Shown here one piece after another: positions 1 to 8,430 of a stretch of DNA of 41,111 nt. The number at the start of each line of letters is the position of its first letter. Positions within the stretch are counted from its first letter, which is position 1. Source of the stretch: Pseudomonas sp. CM27 (lineage in GTDB: Bacteria > Pseudomonadota > Gammaproteobacteria > Pseudomonadales > Pseudomonadaceae). The position numbers and the translations under genes were made by a program. The notes beneath the pieces are model-generated. The model made no database searches. It was given only the letters and a program-made list of their open reading frames with translations, and was not told the origin of the DNA. The DNA is taken from NCBI RefSeq assembly GCF_013179515.1, contig NZ_JABMCN010000012.1:1-41111 (forward strand), given 5' to 3'.

Positions 1-1
1 A

Positions 2-2065
2 GGCTTCCAGGGTGGCCCGGTCATGCCCGACAGTTACCAGGGTGCGAGGGCAGACATCGAGCAACTGCGCCAGAACATCGAACGCGCCAACATTGTCGGC
101 AGCCTGGTCGCGCGTGACTTCAGGTCGAGCATGCTGATCGTGCCGCTGCTCGACCAGGACTCGGCCACTGGCAAGGGGCTGGACTACCACGCCTTCGCGC
201 AGAAGCTCGAGCAGTTGCGCGCCCGTTACGAGGCCAGCGGCCAGTATCGTATCCATGTCATCGGCTTTGCCAAGCTGATGGGCGACCTGATCGACGGCTT
301 GATCGAGGTGATGGCGTTCTTCGCCCTGGCGGTGCTCACCAGCCTGCTGATCATCTACTGCTATACCCGCTGCCTGCGCAGCACCTTGCTGGTGGTGCTG
401 TGCTCGCTGACTGCGGTGGTGTGGCAGCTGGGCATCGTCGCCTGGCTGGGCTATGCCATCGACCCGTATTCGATCCTGGTGCCGTTCCTGATCTTTGCCA
501 TCGGTGTGTCCCATGCGGCGCAGAAGATGAATGGCATTCTTCAGGACATCGGCCGCGGCACCCACCGCCAGGTCGCAGCGCGCTACACCTTTCGCCGCCT
601 GTTCCTGGCCGGGGTAACCGCGCTGCTGGCCGATGCCGTGGGCTTTGCCGTGCTGATGCTGATCGACATCCCGGTCATCCAGGACCTGGCGATTACTGCC
701 AGTATTGGTGTGGCGGTGCTGATCTTCACGTCGTTGTTGCTGATGCCGGTGGCACTGTCCTATGTCGGTGTGGGCAGCACGGCTGCCGAGCGAGCTTTGG
801 CTATCGATGCGCGCTGGGCCCTGCGCGGGGAAGGGCGCTTGCACAGTGGCGGCGCACCTCGGCGAGTCAATCCATGGGCGCTGCTTGAGCGCTTCACCGA
901 GCGCAAATGGGCCAGCGCCGCTCTGCTGGTTGCCCTGGCGCTGGCGGCGCTGGGCACCTGGGGCAGCCTGCAACTGAAAATTGGCGACCTCGACAGCGGC
1001 GCCCCCGAGCTGCGGGCAAACTCACGCTACAACCTCGACAACGCCTTCATTACCGAACACTACGCGCTGTCCAGCGACACCTTCGCGGTCATGGTAAAGA
1101 CCGCTGCAGAAGGCTGCCTGCAATACCGCACCCTGCTGCTCGCCGACCGCCTGGCGTGGGAGCTGCAACAGCTGCCGGGTGTACAGACCACCGTGTCGCT
1201 GGCCAATGCCGTGCGCCAGATCACCGCTGGTACCTACGAAGGCAACCCCCGCCTGAACAGCCTGCAACGCAACCAGGACGTGCTCAACTACGCGGCCCAG
1301 CAGGCCTCGGTCAACGCCCCGGAACTGTTCAACAACGACTGCTCGCTGATGCCGGTGATCGCCTACCTCAAGGATCACCGCGCCGACACCCTGGCGCAGG
1401 TGGCCGCAGCGGCCGAACGCTTTGCCGCCGCCAACAGCGGTGACGGGCAACAGTTCCTGCTGGCCGCCGGCAGTGCCGGTATCGAAGCCGCCACCAACGA
1501 GGTGGTCCGCGAGGCCAACCATCGCATGCTGTTGCTGGTGTACCTGGCGGTCACACTGTTCTGCCTGCTCACCTTCCGCAGTTGGCGCGCCACGTTGGTG
1601 GCGATATTGCCGCTCATGTTGACCTCGGTGCTGTGCGAGGCGCTGATGGTGGCCATGGGCATTGGCGTCAAGGTCGCCACCCTGCCAGTGATCGCACTGG
1701 GGGTGGGGATTGGCGTTGACTACGCGTTGTACCTGCTGAGCGTGCAACTGCACTACCAGCGCGCCGGCTTGAGCCTGGCCCAGGCCTACCAGAAGGCCTT
1801 GGCTTTCACCGGCCGGGTGGTGGGACTGGTCGGCATTACCCTGGCGGTGGGCGTGGTCGGCTGGGCCTGGTCGCCGATCAAGTTCCAGGCCGACATGGGC
1901 CTGCTGCTGACCTTCATGTTCCTGTGGAACATGCTCGGCGCGCTGGTGCTGATACCGGCGCTGTCGCACTTCCTCCTGCGCGGCCAGGGTGCCCCGGCGC
2001 CTGCCGAAGCCCAGGCCGCAACGCTTTCGCCAACCCCAAAAACCGAGTGTTCGCCTCATGTCTGA
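2..2065 (+). CDS. MMPL/RND-superfamily exporter (5' end outside window)
   Basis: C-terminal part of an RND-type inner-membrane exporter of the MMPL/HAE3 kind, a group that moves lipids or hydrophobic molecules using proton-motive force. The frame is open to the left edge, so the ATG at 23 is probably internal. About 680 residues remain. A first membrane block (roughly residues 95-255 from that ATG) is followed by a soluble loop and a second block (about 525-655) containing GVGIGVDYALYLL, the conserved Gly/Asp-rich helix of this family. The stop overlaps the ATG of the acyl-CoA dehydrogenase by 8 nt, so the two are translationally coupled. The substrate is unknown; the neighbours suggest an acyl compound. 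The family call is firm, the role inferred. Confidence 0.85.
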   Translation, partial: GFQGGPVMPDSYQGARADIEQLRQNIERANIVGSLVARDFRSSMLIVPLLDQDSATGKGLDYHAFAQKLEQLRARYEASGQYRIHVIGFAKLMGDLIDGLIEVMAFFALAVLTSLLIIYCYTRCLRSTLLVVLCSLTAVVWQLGIVAWLGYAIDPYSILVPFLIFAIGVSHAAQKMNGILQDIGRGTHRQVAARYTFRRLFLAGVTALLADAVGFAVLMLIDIPVIQDLAITASIGVAVLIFTSLLLMPVALSYVGVGSTAAERALAIDARWALRGEGRLHSGGAPRRVNPWALLERFTERKWASAALLVALALAALGTWGSLQLKIGDLDSGAPELRANSRYNLDNAFITEHYALSSDTFAVMVKTAAEGCLQYRTLLLADRLAWELQQLPGVQTTVSLANAVRQITAGTYEGNPRLNSLQRNQDVLNYAAQQASVNAPELFNNDCSLMPVIAYLKDHRADTLAQVAAAAERFAAANSGDGQQFLLAAGSAGIEAATNEVVREANHRMLLLVYLAVTLFCLLTFRSWRATLVAILPLMLTSVLCEALMVAMGIGVKVATLPVIALGVGIGVDYALYLLSVQLHYQRAGLSLAQAYQKALAFTGRVVGLVGITLAVGVVGWAWSPIKFQADMGLLLTFMFLWNMLGALVLIPALSHFLLRGQGAPAPAEAQAATLSPTPKTECSPHV

Positions 2066-3836
2066 TTACCTTCCGCCGCTGCGCGACATGGCTTTCCTGT
2101 TCAACGAAGTGTTCGACATCCCGGCCTGGTGGGCGCAAACGCCTGCGCTGGTCGAGCAGGTCGATGCTGACACCGCCCGGGCCGTGCTGGAACAGGCAGG
2201 CAAGCTGATTGCACAAAGGGTGGCGCCGCTCAACCGCAGCGGCGATGAGCAAGGCTGCCGCTGGGAAGCCGGCCAGGTTCATACCCCCGACGGCTTCGTC
2301 GACGCCTACCGGGCATTTGCCGATGACGGCTGGGTGGGCGTAGCCGGGGCTGCGGAGTACGGCGGCATGGGGATGCCGAAGGTTATCGCTGCGCAGCTCG
2401 AAGAAATGCTCAACGCGGCCAACTTGTCGTTCGGCCTCTATCCGATGCTCACTGCCGGCGCTTGTCTGGCGCTGCTCAATCACGCCAGCGAGCCCTTGAA
2501 GGCCCTGTATCTGCCACCTATGTACCAAGGCCGCTGGGCTGGCTCGATGTGCCTCACCGAGCCCCATGCCGGCACCGACCTTGGTCTGCTCCGCACCCGC
2601 GCCGAGCCAGGCACCGATGGCAGCTACTGCATCAGCGGTACCAAGATGTTCATCACCGGCGGCGAGCAGGACCTGACCGAGAACATCATTCACCTGGTGC
2701 TGGCGCGGCTGCCGGATGCGCCGGCAGGGCCGAAGGGCATCTCGCTGTTCCTGGTGCCCAAGGTGCTGGTCGACACAGAGGGCGCTCTGGGTGAGGCCAA
2801 TGCAGTGAGCTGCGGTTCGATCGAGCACAAGATGGGCATCAAGGCCTCGGCCACCTGCGTGATGAACTTCGACGGCGCCGTCGGTTACCTGGTGGGCGAG
2901 CCGAACAAGGGCCTCAATGCCATGTTCACCATGATGAACTACGAGCGCCTGGGCGTGGGTATTCAGGGCCTGGCGTTGGGCGAGCGATCTTACCAGGGCG
3001 CCCTTGCCTATGCCCGCGACCGCCTGCAGGGCCGGGCTGCGACGGGGGCCGAGGCGCCGGCGCAAAGCGCCGACCCGATCATCGTCCACGCGGATGTGCG
3101 GCGCATGTTGCTGACCATGAAAGCGCTGAACGAAGGCGGGCGGGCGTTTTCCACCTACGTCGCGTTGCAGCTTGACCTGGCCAGGTACAGTGAAGACCCA
3201 GGCACTCGCGCTCGGGCCGAGGCCAAGGTCGCGTTGCTCACGCCGGTGGCCAAGGCCTTCATGACCGACATGGGGCTGGAAACCACCGTGCACGGCCAGC
3301 AGGTACTCGGTGGCCACGGCTATATCCGCGAATGGGGTCAGGAGCAATTGATTCGCGACTGCCGTATCACCCAGATCTACGAAGGCACCAATGGCATCCA
3401 GGCGCTCGACCTGGTAGGGCGCAAACTGTTCGGTGAGGGTGGCAAGGCGTATCGCAGCGTGTCTGACGAAATCGCCGCCTATGCCGAAGCGTTGCCTGCG
3501 CAATACGCCGAATTCAGCGCCCCCTTGCTCGCCGCTGTGCGCAATCTCGATGACCTTACGGCCTGGTTGCTGGACCGGGGCCAGGGCAACCCGCAGGAGC
3601 TTGGCGCAGCGGCGGTTGAATACCTGCAGGTGTTTGGCTACACCTTCTACGCGTACCTGTGGGCGCGCATGGCCGTGGTCTGCCAGGACCAGGCTGCAGC
3701 CGAGCCGTTCCACCAGAGCAAGCTGGGTACCGCTCGTTTCTACTTCGCGCGCCTGTTGCCCCGCATTCACTCGCTCAGTGCCAGTGTCAGGGCCGGCAGC
3801 GATAGCCTGTACCTGCTCGAGGGCTGGCAACTGTGA
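2058..3836 (+). CDS. acyl-CoA dehydrogenase, DmdC-like long form
   Basis: FAD-dependent acyl-CoA dehydrogenase that introduces a C2-C3 double bond into an acyl-CoA thioester. The protein has 592 residues, longer than classic 380-residue enzymes and matching the DmdC-like group with an extra C-terminal domain. The flavin/substrate motif MCLTEPHAGTD begins near residue 164. The IYEGTNGIQ motif near 440 carries the expected catalytic glutamate. I chose the ATG at 2058 (MSDYLPPL) over an earlier in-frame ATG at 1989 because the earlier start lies deep in the exporter gene. The start overlaps the exporter stop and the end overlaps the ligase start, giving a tight three-gene operon. Substrate chain type cannot be read from sequence. 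Confidence 0.92.
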   Translation: MSDYLPPLRDMAFLFNEVFDIPAWWAQTPALVEQVDADTARAVLEQAGKLIAQRVAPLNRSGDEQGCRWEAGQVHTPDGFVDAYRAFADDGWVGVAGAAEYGGMGMPKVIAAQLEEMLNAANLSFGLYPMLTAGACLALLNHASEPLKALYLPPMYQGRWAGSMCLTEPHAGTDLGLLRTRAEPGTDGSYCISGTKMFITGGEQDLTENIIHLVLARLPDAPAGPKGISLFLVPKVLVDTEGALGEANAVSCGSIEHKMGIKASATCVMNFDGAVGYLVGEPNKGLNAMFTMMNYERLGVGIQGLALGERSYQGALAYARDRLQGRAATGAEAPAQSADPIIVHADVRRMLLTMKALNEGGRAFSTYVALQLDLARYSEDPGTRARAEAKVALLTPVAKAFMTDMGLETTVHGQQVLGGHGYIREWGQEQLIRDCRITQIYEGTNGIQALDLVGRKLFGEGGKAYRSVSDEIAAYAEALPAQYAEFSAPLLAAVRNLDDLTAWLLDRGQGNPQELGAAAVEYLQVFGYTFYAYLWARMAVVCQDQAAAEPFHQSKLGTARFYFARLLPRIHSLSASVRAGSDSLYLLEGWQL

Positions 3837-5488
3837 AGCCCTCAAGCACGATTACCACGCGCATCATGCCGGCGGCCGAGCATGCCTATGCCTACCCGCT
3901 GCTGATCAAGCGCCTGCTGCTGTCTGGCGTGCGTTACCAGCCCAACCAGGAAATCGTCTACGCCGACAGGTTGCGCTACACCTACACCACGCTGCTGCTA
4001 CGTATCCAGCAGCTGGCCAACGTGCTGACTGCCGCCGGGGTCAGGCCAGGCGACACGGTGGCTTTGCTCGACTGGGACAGCCATCGGGCGCTGGAGTGCT
4101 TCTTTGCCGTACCCATGCTGGGTGCGGTGCTGCACACGGTGAATGTGCGGCTGTCCACCGAGCAGCTGCGCTACACCATGAACCATGCCGAGGACCGGTG
4201 GGTGCTGGTGCATGACGACTTTCTGCCGTTGATGCAGCAGCTGCACGCAGATTTGCCTGCCGTACAGGGCTTCATCCGCCTCAGTGACGGGGCTCCCGCG
4301 CCACTGGGTGTAGCGCTGCTGGGCGAGTACGAAGACCTGCTGGCGGGCGCCGAACCGGTGTTTGAATTTGCTGACTTTGACGAACATTCGCTGGCCACGC
4401 TGTTCTATACCAGCGGTACCACCGGCAACCCCAAAGGGGTGTACTTCAGCCATCGACAACTGGTGCTGCATACCTTGGTCGAACAGGGCACCCTGGCCGC
4501 ATGCGGCGAGCAGCCGCTGCTGCGCAGTGGTGATGTGTACATGCCCATTACGCCGATGTTCCACGTGCATGCCTGGGGCGTGCCCTATGTGGCCACTGCA
4601 CTGGGTATCAAGCAGGTTTATCCCGGGCGCTACGAACCTGACCGTCTGGTACGCCTTTACCGTGAAGAGGGGGTGACCTTTTCGCATTGCGTGCCCACCG
4701 TGCTGCAAATGATGCTCGACAGCGAGCAAGGGCACTGCACCGACCTGACTGGCTGGAAAATGCTGCTGGGCGGCAGTGCCCTGACCCTGGGCCTGGCGCA
4801 GCGCGCCAGCGAGCGTGGCATCCGCGTGCATTGCGGTTACGGCATGTCGGAAAGCTGCCCGCTGCTGAGCATCACCCACCTGAACGCCGACCTCCTGGCA
4901 TCGCCGATGGCGCAGCAGTTGCCAATGCGCATCGAAGCCGGCGTGCCAATCGCCATGGTGGACCTGCGCATCGTCGACAGCGAGGGCGCGCCGGTGCCCC
5001 ACGACGGCGAAAGCCTGGGCGAGATCGTGGTGCGTGCGCCGTGGCTGACCCAAGGCTACCTGCATGAACCGGAGCAGGGTGCAGCGTTGTGGCTGGGGGG
5101 CTGGATGCACACCGGTGACCTGGCCTGCATCGACGCGGCGGGCGTGGTGCGCATTCGCGACCGTATCAAGGATGTGATCAAGACCGGCGGCGAGTGGGTC
5201 AGCTCGGTCGCGCTGGAGAACTTCATCAGCCAGCACCCGTCCGTCGCGTCGGTAGCGGTGATCGGTATTGCTGACCCAAAGTGGGGGGAACAACCCCTGG
5301 CCCTGGTGGTCTGCTATGACGGTGAGCTACTGGATCAACCAGCGCTGGCCCGCCACCTGCAGCCGTATGTCGACAGCGGGCAGTTGAACAAGTGGGCGAT
5401 ACCGCGACAGCTGCGTTGCGTGAGTGAAATCCCGAGGACCAGTGTCGGCAAGATCGACAAGAAGCGCATCCGCCTGGCTGAGCTGTAG
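3833..5488 (+). CDS. AMP-dependent fatty acyl-CoA ligase (AlkK/FadD-like)
   Basis: ATP-dependent acyl-CoA synthetase of the ANL superfamily, 551 residues. It activates a carboxylic acid through an acyl-AMP intermediate. The P-loop YTSGTTGNPKG lies at about residue 192, YGMSES is the A5-type motif, HTGDLACID and RDRIKDVIKTGGEWVS form the hinge region, and VGKIDKKRI near the C-terminus holds the catalytic lysine. All key motifs are present, so it should be active. The start is a GTG at 3833 overlapping the dehydrogenase stop, with GAGGG about 9 nt upstream; an ATG at 3866 is the alternative. It most likely supplies the dehydrogenase with its CoA ester. The resemblance is to medium-chain AlkK-type ligases; the true substrate is unknown. 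Confidence 0.9.
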   Translation: MKPSSTITTRIMPAAEHAYAYPLLIKRLLLSGVRYQPNQEIVYADRLRYTYTTLLLRIQQLANVLTAAGVRPGDTVALLDWDSHRALECFFAVPMLGAVLHTVNVRLSTEQLRYTMNHAEDRWVLVHDDFLPLMQQLHADLPAVQGFIRLSDGAPAPLGVALLGEYEDLLAGAEPVFEFADFDEHSLATLFYTSGTTGNPKGVYFSHRQLVLHTLVEQGTLAACGEQPLLRSGDVYMPITPMFHVHAWGVPYVATALGIKQVYPGRYEPDRLVRLYREEGVTFSHCVPTVLQMMLDSEQGHCTDLTGWKMLLGGSALTLGLAQRASERGIRVHCGYGMSESCPLLSITHLNADLLASPMAQQLPMRIEAGVPIAMVDLRIVDSEGAPVPHDGESLGEIVVRAPWLTQGYLHEPEQGAALWLGGWMHTGDLACIDAAGVVRIRDRIKDVIKTGGEWVSSVALENFISQHPSVASVAVIGIADPKWGEQPLALVVCYDGELLDQPALARHLQPYVDSGQLNKWAIPRQLRCVSEIPRTSVGKIDKKRIRLAEL

Positions 5489-5648
5489 GTTGCGACCCGG
5501 CGTCAGGGCTATCCGGCCCCGGCGCCTGGCAAGCGCGGGACGCGTCCGTTGACTACTGTTCTCTTGGGTAAAGTTAAGTAAAAGCGGCCACGGCGTAATA
5601 CAGGGATCAGTATCGTGGTTTGAACTGTCCAGCCCAAAGAAGCCATTG

Positions 5649-6449
5649 ATGAACACACTTCCGTCGCAGCCAAGCGCTGAACGCGGGGCGTTCTCCAGTT
5701 TCGAGGCGTGTCGCAATACCCAGCATGGCCCCGTGGTGATCCTCGCTTCGGGCGCATCCGCCAGGCATTTTCCGTTGGGCGAGTTCGCGCACCTGCCCAT
5801 CATCGCCATGAACGGGTCGGTTGCCATGACCGCCGAACATGGCATCCGGCCGTTCTTCTACGTGTGTACCGACAAGAGCTTCCGCCTGCAACAGCCGGCC
5901 CTGTTCGCCATCGCGCTGCGCGACAGCCAGCGCCTGGCACTGTGGCCGGAACAGTATTCAGGTGCCGAGGTAGCGCCCGACGCCGAGCGTTATGCCTTGC
6001 ACAAGGCCGATACGCCGGGCCTGCTCGATGGCCTGCGCGGCCACGGCGGCAGTTGTGTGTGCAACCGTGCCCTGTGGAGCAAGCGCACGCGCTCGATCGC
6101 CTTCAGCAAAGACCTGGCGCATGGCTTCTTCGATGCACGCACCGTGGCGTATGTGGCCCTGCAACTGGCCTACCACCTGGGCTTCGAAGAGGTCTTGCTG
6201 GTAGGCGTGGACCTGGACCAGGCGGTAGGCCGTTTCTATGAACAAGGCCAGGGCCCATGCTCACCGTGCGGGCTCGACCAGCATTGGGACAGCCGCATCC
6301 TGCCATCGCTGACGCTGATGGCCCGCGAGGTGGTCAACGAGCACTTCCACGTCTACAACCTGTCGGCGACCTCGCGGATACCGACCGAGCTGATACCCAA
6401 GGTCAACCTCACTCAGGCAAGGCAGATTGCCGGCTGCGCGATTACCTGA
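5649..6449 (+). CDS. DUF115/MptE-like or WaaZ-like glycan-related protein
   Basis: Soluble protein of 266 residues without signal peptide or membrane helices. Its N-terminal third reads like the Rossmann-type start of DUF115/MptE-like proteins and of LPS-core glycosyltransferase-like proteins: VVILASGASARHF, then IIAMNGS, then YVCTDKSF. A later LLVGVDLDQAVGRFYE block fits the conserved G-V-D segment. It may act in surface polysaccharide or LPS core assembly, but I recognise only the fold-level pattern. The ATG at 5649 has AAAGAAG 6 nt upstream; a TTG directly before it is less likely. It stands alone with 160 nt upstream and no other LPS gene nearby. Function is not established from sequence. 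Confidence 0.5.
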   Translation: MNTLPSQPSAERGAFSSFEACRNTQHGPVVILASGASARHFPLGEFAHLPIIAMNGSVAMTAEHGIRPFFYVCTDKSFRLQQPALFAIALRDSQRLALWPEQYSGAEVAPDAERYALHKADTPGLLDGLRGHGGSCVCNRALWSKRTRSIAFSKDLAHGFFDARTVAYVALQLAYHLGFEEVLLVGVDLDQAVGRFYEQGQGPCSPCGLDQHWDSRILPSLTLMAREVVNEHFHVYNLSATSRIPTELIPKVNLTQARQIAGCAIT

Positions 6450-6521
6450 GCAAGAAAGCGAGTGCGTGAAGGGCTGTGGATGCGTACAGTTCGCTGATCG
6501 CAACTTGCCAGGAGCCTGCTG

Positions 6522-7022
6522 ATGTCCAGCGCCTTCACCTTCATGCCATCGCCCGTCGGCACGCTGACCCTGGTAGCCCGCGGCGACTGCCTGGCCGCCG
6601 TGCTGTGGGAACAGGAGCGGGAAAACCGCGTGCGCCTGGGGGCCTTGCACCGTAACGACCAGTCGCCGGTACTGCGGGAAGCCGCCCGCCAGCTGGGCGA
6701 GTATTTCGCCGGCAAGCGCCAGCGGTTCGAACTGGCGCTGGATTTTGCCGGTACCGAGTTCCAGCGCCAGGTGTGGGCCGCGCTGCTGGCGATACCCTTT
6801 GGCGAGACCCGCAGTTATGGCGACATCGCCCGGCAGATCGGCAACCCCAGCGCGGTACGCGCGGTGGGCGCCGCCAATGGCCGCAACCCCATCTCGATCA
6901 TCGCACCGTGCCACCGGGTAATCGGCGCTTCGGGCAGCCTGACCGGGTTTGCCGGCGGGCTGGCGGCCAAGCAGTACCTGTTGGCGCTGGAGGGGCGGGA
7001 GAGCCTGGCCCTGGACCTGTAA
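6522..7022 (+). CDS. ogt: methylated-DNA--[protein]-cysteine S-methyltransferase
   Basis: Suicide repair protein that transfers an alkyl group from O6-alkylguanine (and O4-alkylthymine) in DNA to its own cysteine. It has 166 residues, the usual length of Ogt. The active-site motif PCHRVIG is present with the acceptor Cys at about residue 130. The helix-turn-helix region FGETRSYGDIARQIG and the asparagine-hinge segment VGAANGRNP precede it. A strong AGGAG lies 7 nt before the ATG. It has no Ada-type N-terminal domain, so it is not the adaptive-response regulator. It is convergent with a small membrane protein gene only 4 nt downstream. Confidence 0.95.
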   Translation: MSSAFTFMPSPVGTLTLVARGDCLAAVLWEQERENRVRLGALHRNDQSPVLREAARQLGEYFAGKRQRFELALDFAGTEFQRQVWAALLAIPFGETRSYGDIARQIGNPSAVRAVGAANGRNPISIIAPCHRVIGASGSLTGFAGGLAAKQYLLALEGRESLALDL

Positions 7023-7026
7023 AGCG

Positions 7027-7269
7027 TCAGCAGAACCAGCTGGCGACCAGGCAGGCCAATACCGTCAGCGCCGAGCCTGCCAGCAGGGTGTAATGCCGGT
7101 GGGCTCGCCTGGCATGTGGCCGGACTTCACGCAGGTATTCGCCGGGCGTCGGGGCATCGGGCCGGTGGCGCAGGCCTTCGGCCACATCGGCCAGCTGGCC
7201 GTGAATGATCAAGCCGACCACGTAGTAGGTGCAGGCGTAGCTCAGCAACACCAGAAACAGATAAATCAT
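7027..7269 (-). CDS. small two-helix membrane protein, unknown function
   Basis: An 80-residue protein with a hydrophobic N-terminal segment (MIYLFLVLLSYACTYYVVGL), a basic and polar middle, and a second hydrophobic segment near the C-terminus (about residues 60-78). I do not recognise the family. Its ATG overlaps the stop of the nitrilase-family gene by 4 nt, so the two are almost certainly co-translated. That coupling, together with its membrane character, makes it a possible membrane partner of the hydrolase, but this is inference. It ends 4 nt from the convergent ogt gene. Confidence 0.7.
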   Translation of the reverse strand: MIYLFLVLLSYACTYYVVGLIIHGQLADVAEGLRHRPDAPTPGEYLREVRPHARRAHRHYTLLAGSALTVLACLVASWFC

Positions 7270-8009
7270 GCGGGGTGCGGGTCCAACGGCAACGTCACGG
7301 CGCTGGCATTGGCGGTGTCCAGCAGCACCAGTCCTTCGCTGCGCTCATCCAGGCTGGCCAGCAAGCGCCCTTGGCTGTCCCAGGCGGCAGAACCACCGGC
7401 GCCGATGAATGTGTCGGCAGGGCCCACGCAGTTGGCCATCAGCACCGGCATGCCGAGCTCGCGCGCCACCTCGGGGTAATGCGCGTAGCCTTCGCGGATG
7501 CCCTTGGCGGTTTTGGCCACGCTGACCAGATACAGGTCGGCGCCGTGTTCGTGCGCTGCCGCGGCGTGCGCCATGAACATCGATTCGTAGCAGATGGCGG
7601 GTGCCAGGCGGTGCTCGCCCACTTCCAGCAGCACGTTTTGGTCGCCGGGGGTGAACCAGGGCAGCTCGTCTTCATGCAGGCGCCGCTTGGCATAGGCTTG
7701 GCGCGGCGCCCCGGGGCGGAAGATCGGCATGCCGATGCGGATGCCGTCCGGCGTCGGCAGCGGCAGGCCAACGGCAACGCTGATGCCGAGGCGGTCGCAG
7801 GCTGCCTGCAGCGGGTCGAGCCGTGCCGAACTGATCGGCAAGGCAGTCTGGCGCGCCAGGCTTGGCTCATAGCCAGTCAGCGACAGCTCAGGGAACACCA
7901 CCACTTCGGCGCCAAGGGCCGCAGCCTGTTCGATGCAGGCCAGGTGGCGCTGCAGGTTACCCGGCACATCGCCCTTGATCGAGGCCAGTTGCACGGCGCA
8001 TAGCTTCAT
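7266..8009 (-). CDS. carbon-nitrogen hydrolase (nitrilase superfamily)
   Basis: Cytoplasmic amidase-type enzyme of 247 residues. The catalytic triad of the superfamily is visible: Glu41 in FPELSLTGYE, Lys108 in YAKRRLHEDE and Cys140 in PAICYESMF. It hydrolyses a C-N bond in an amide or nitrile; the substrate cannot be assigned. The ATG at 8009-8007 is preceded on the minus strand by AGGGAAGGG, and this ribosome binding site lies inside the 3' arm of a long inverted repeat (8010-8086), suggesting control of translation by RNA structure. A small membrane protein gene follows with a 4-nt overlap. Confidence 0.88.
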   Translation of the reverse strand: MKLCAVQLASIKGDVPGNLQRHLACIEQAAALGAEVVVFPELSLTGYEPSLARQTALPISSARLDPLQAACDRLGISVAVGLPLPTPDGIRIGMPIFRPGAPRQAYAKRRLHEDELPWFTPGDQNVLLEVGEHRLAPAICYESMFMAHAAAAHEHGADLYLVSVAKTAKGIREGYAHYPEVARELGMPVLMANCVGPADTFIGAGGSAAWDSQGRLLASLDERSEGLVLLDTANASAVTLPLDPHPA

Positions 8010-8086
8010 GAAAAACCCTTCCCTGGTACAGGTTGAACGCCGAGCATACTACCGGCATCAACGCCTGTACCAGTGAAGGGTTTTTC
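8010..8086. repeat. inverted repeat enclosing the hydrolase ribosome binding site
   Basis: Arms at 8010-8032 and 8064-8086 are reverse complements over 23 nt with one mismatch. A less perfect extension (ttgaacgcc against ggcatcaa with a 2-nt gap) lengthens the stem inward. Transcribed on the minus strand, the hairpin ends in a run of five T directly before the hydrolase ATG and buries its AGGGAAGGG site. It also overlaps the stop codon of the upstream DUF3016 remnant. It could be a terminator for that gene, a translation-masking hairpin, or both. Confidence 0.8.
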
Positions 8087-8370
8087 AGGAAGCCGGGGGC
8101 GCGGCGAAGCGCTGGCGGAACCAGTCGTCGTGCATGGCCTTTTCGGCGTGCAGGCGCTCGCTGCTGCTGGCGGCCCGGCCGGGGCGGCTGAGGTACATCT
8201 TGTCGCTGACCCGTTGCCGGGCTTGCTGGTCGGCTTTGCCGGCGGAATTTTTCCGGATGATCGAAACGCACCTCCACCTGCGCGGCTGGGGTGCCTTGTG
8301 CCATGCTGTTCAGTGAAAGCGCCATGAGCACGGCACATAAAAGGGCGGTACGTATGAAGCACCTGCGCAA
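8085..8370 (-). pseudogene. DUF3016-family secreted protein, internally deleted and frameshifted
   Basis: Remnant of a periplasmic DUF3016-type protein. The 5' part encodes a signal peptide (start near the TTG at 8370, LLCAVLMALSLNSMAQG) followed by AQVEVRFDHPEKF, which is the family's N-terminal strand. Immediately after, the coding sense moves to another frame that reads RQRVSDKMYLSRPGR, then AMHDDWFRQRFAAPPAS and a stop at 8087-8085. That is the usual C-terminus of the family. I estimate from family length that roughly 70-85 central codons are missing at the junction near 8230-8250. The intact family member should be about 170 residues. Both ends still look well conserved, so the deletion seems recent. 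Confidence 0.72.
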
Positions 8371-8430
8371 TGAGTGGCGTGTAGGTCCATTTTACCCCTG
8401 GCGTGGCGCGACCAGCAGAGGACGATTGTA

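Noticed and set aside
1914..3845. 643-codon open frame on the minus strand opposite the acyl-CoA dehydrogenase
   Set aside because: Its protein has no family resemblance and is rich in Arg, His, Gln and Ala, as expected for the antisense of a high-GC gene. The plus strand carries clear catalytic motifs.
5489..5648. Promoter search between the ligase gene and the DUF115-like gene
   Set aside because: A TTGACT is present near 5549, but no -10 hexamer at suitable spacing matches more than three of six bases, so I do not annotate it.
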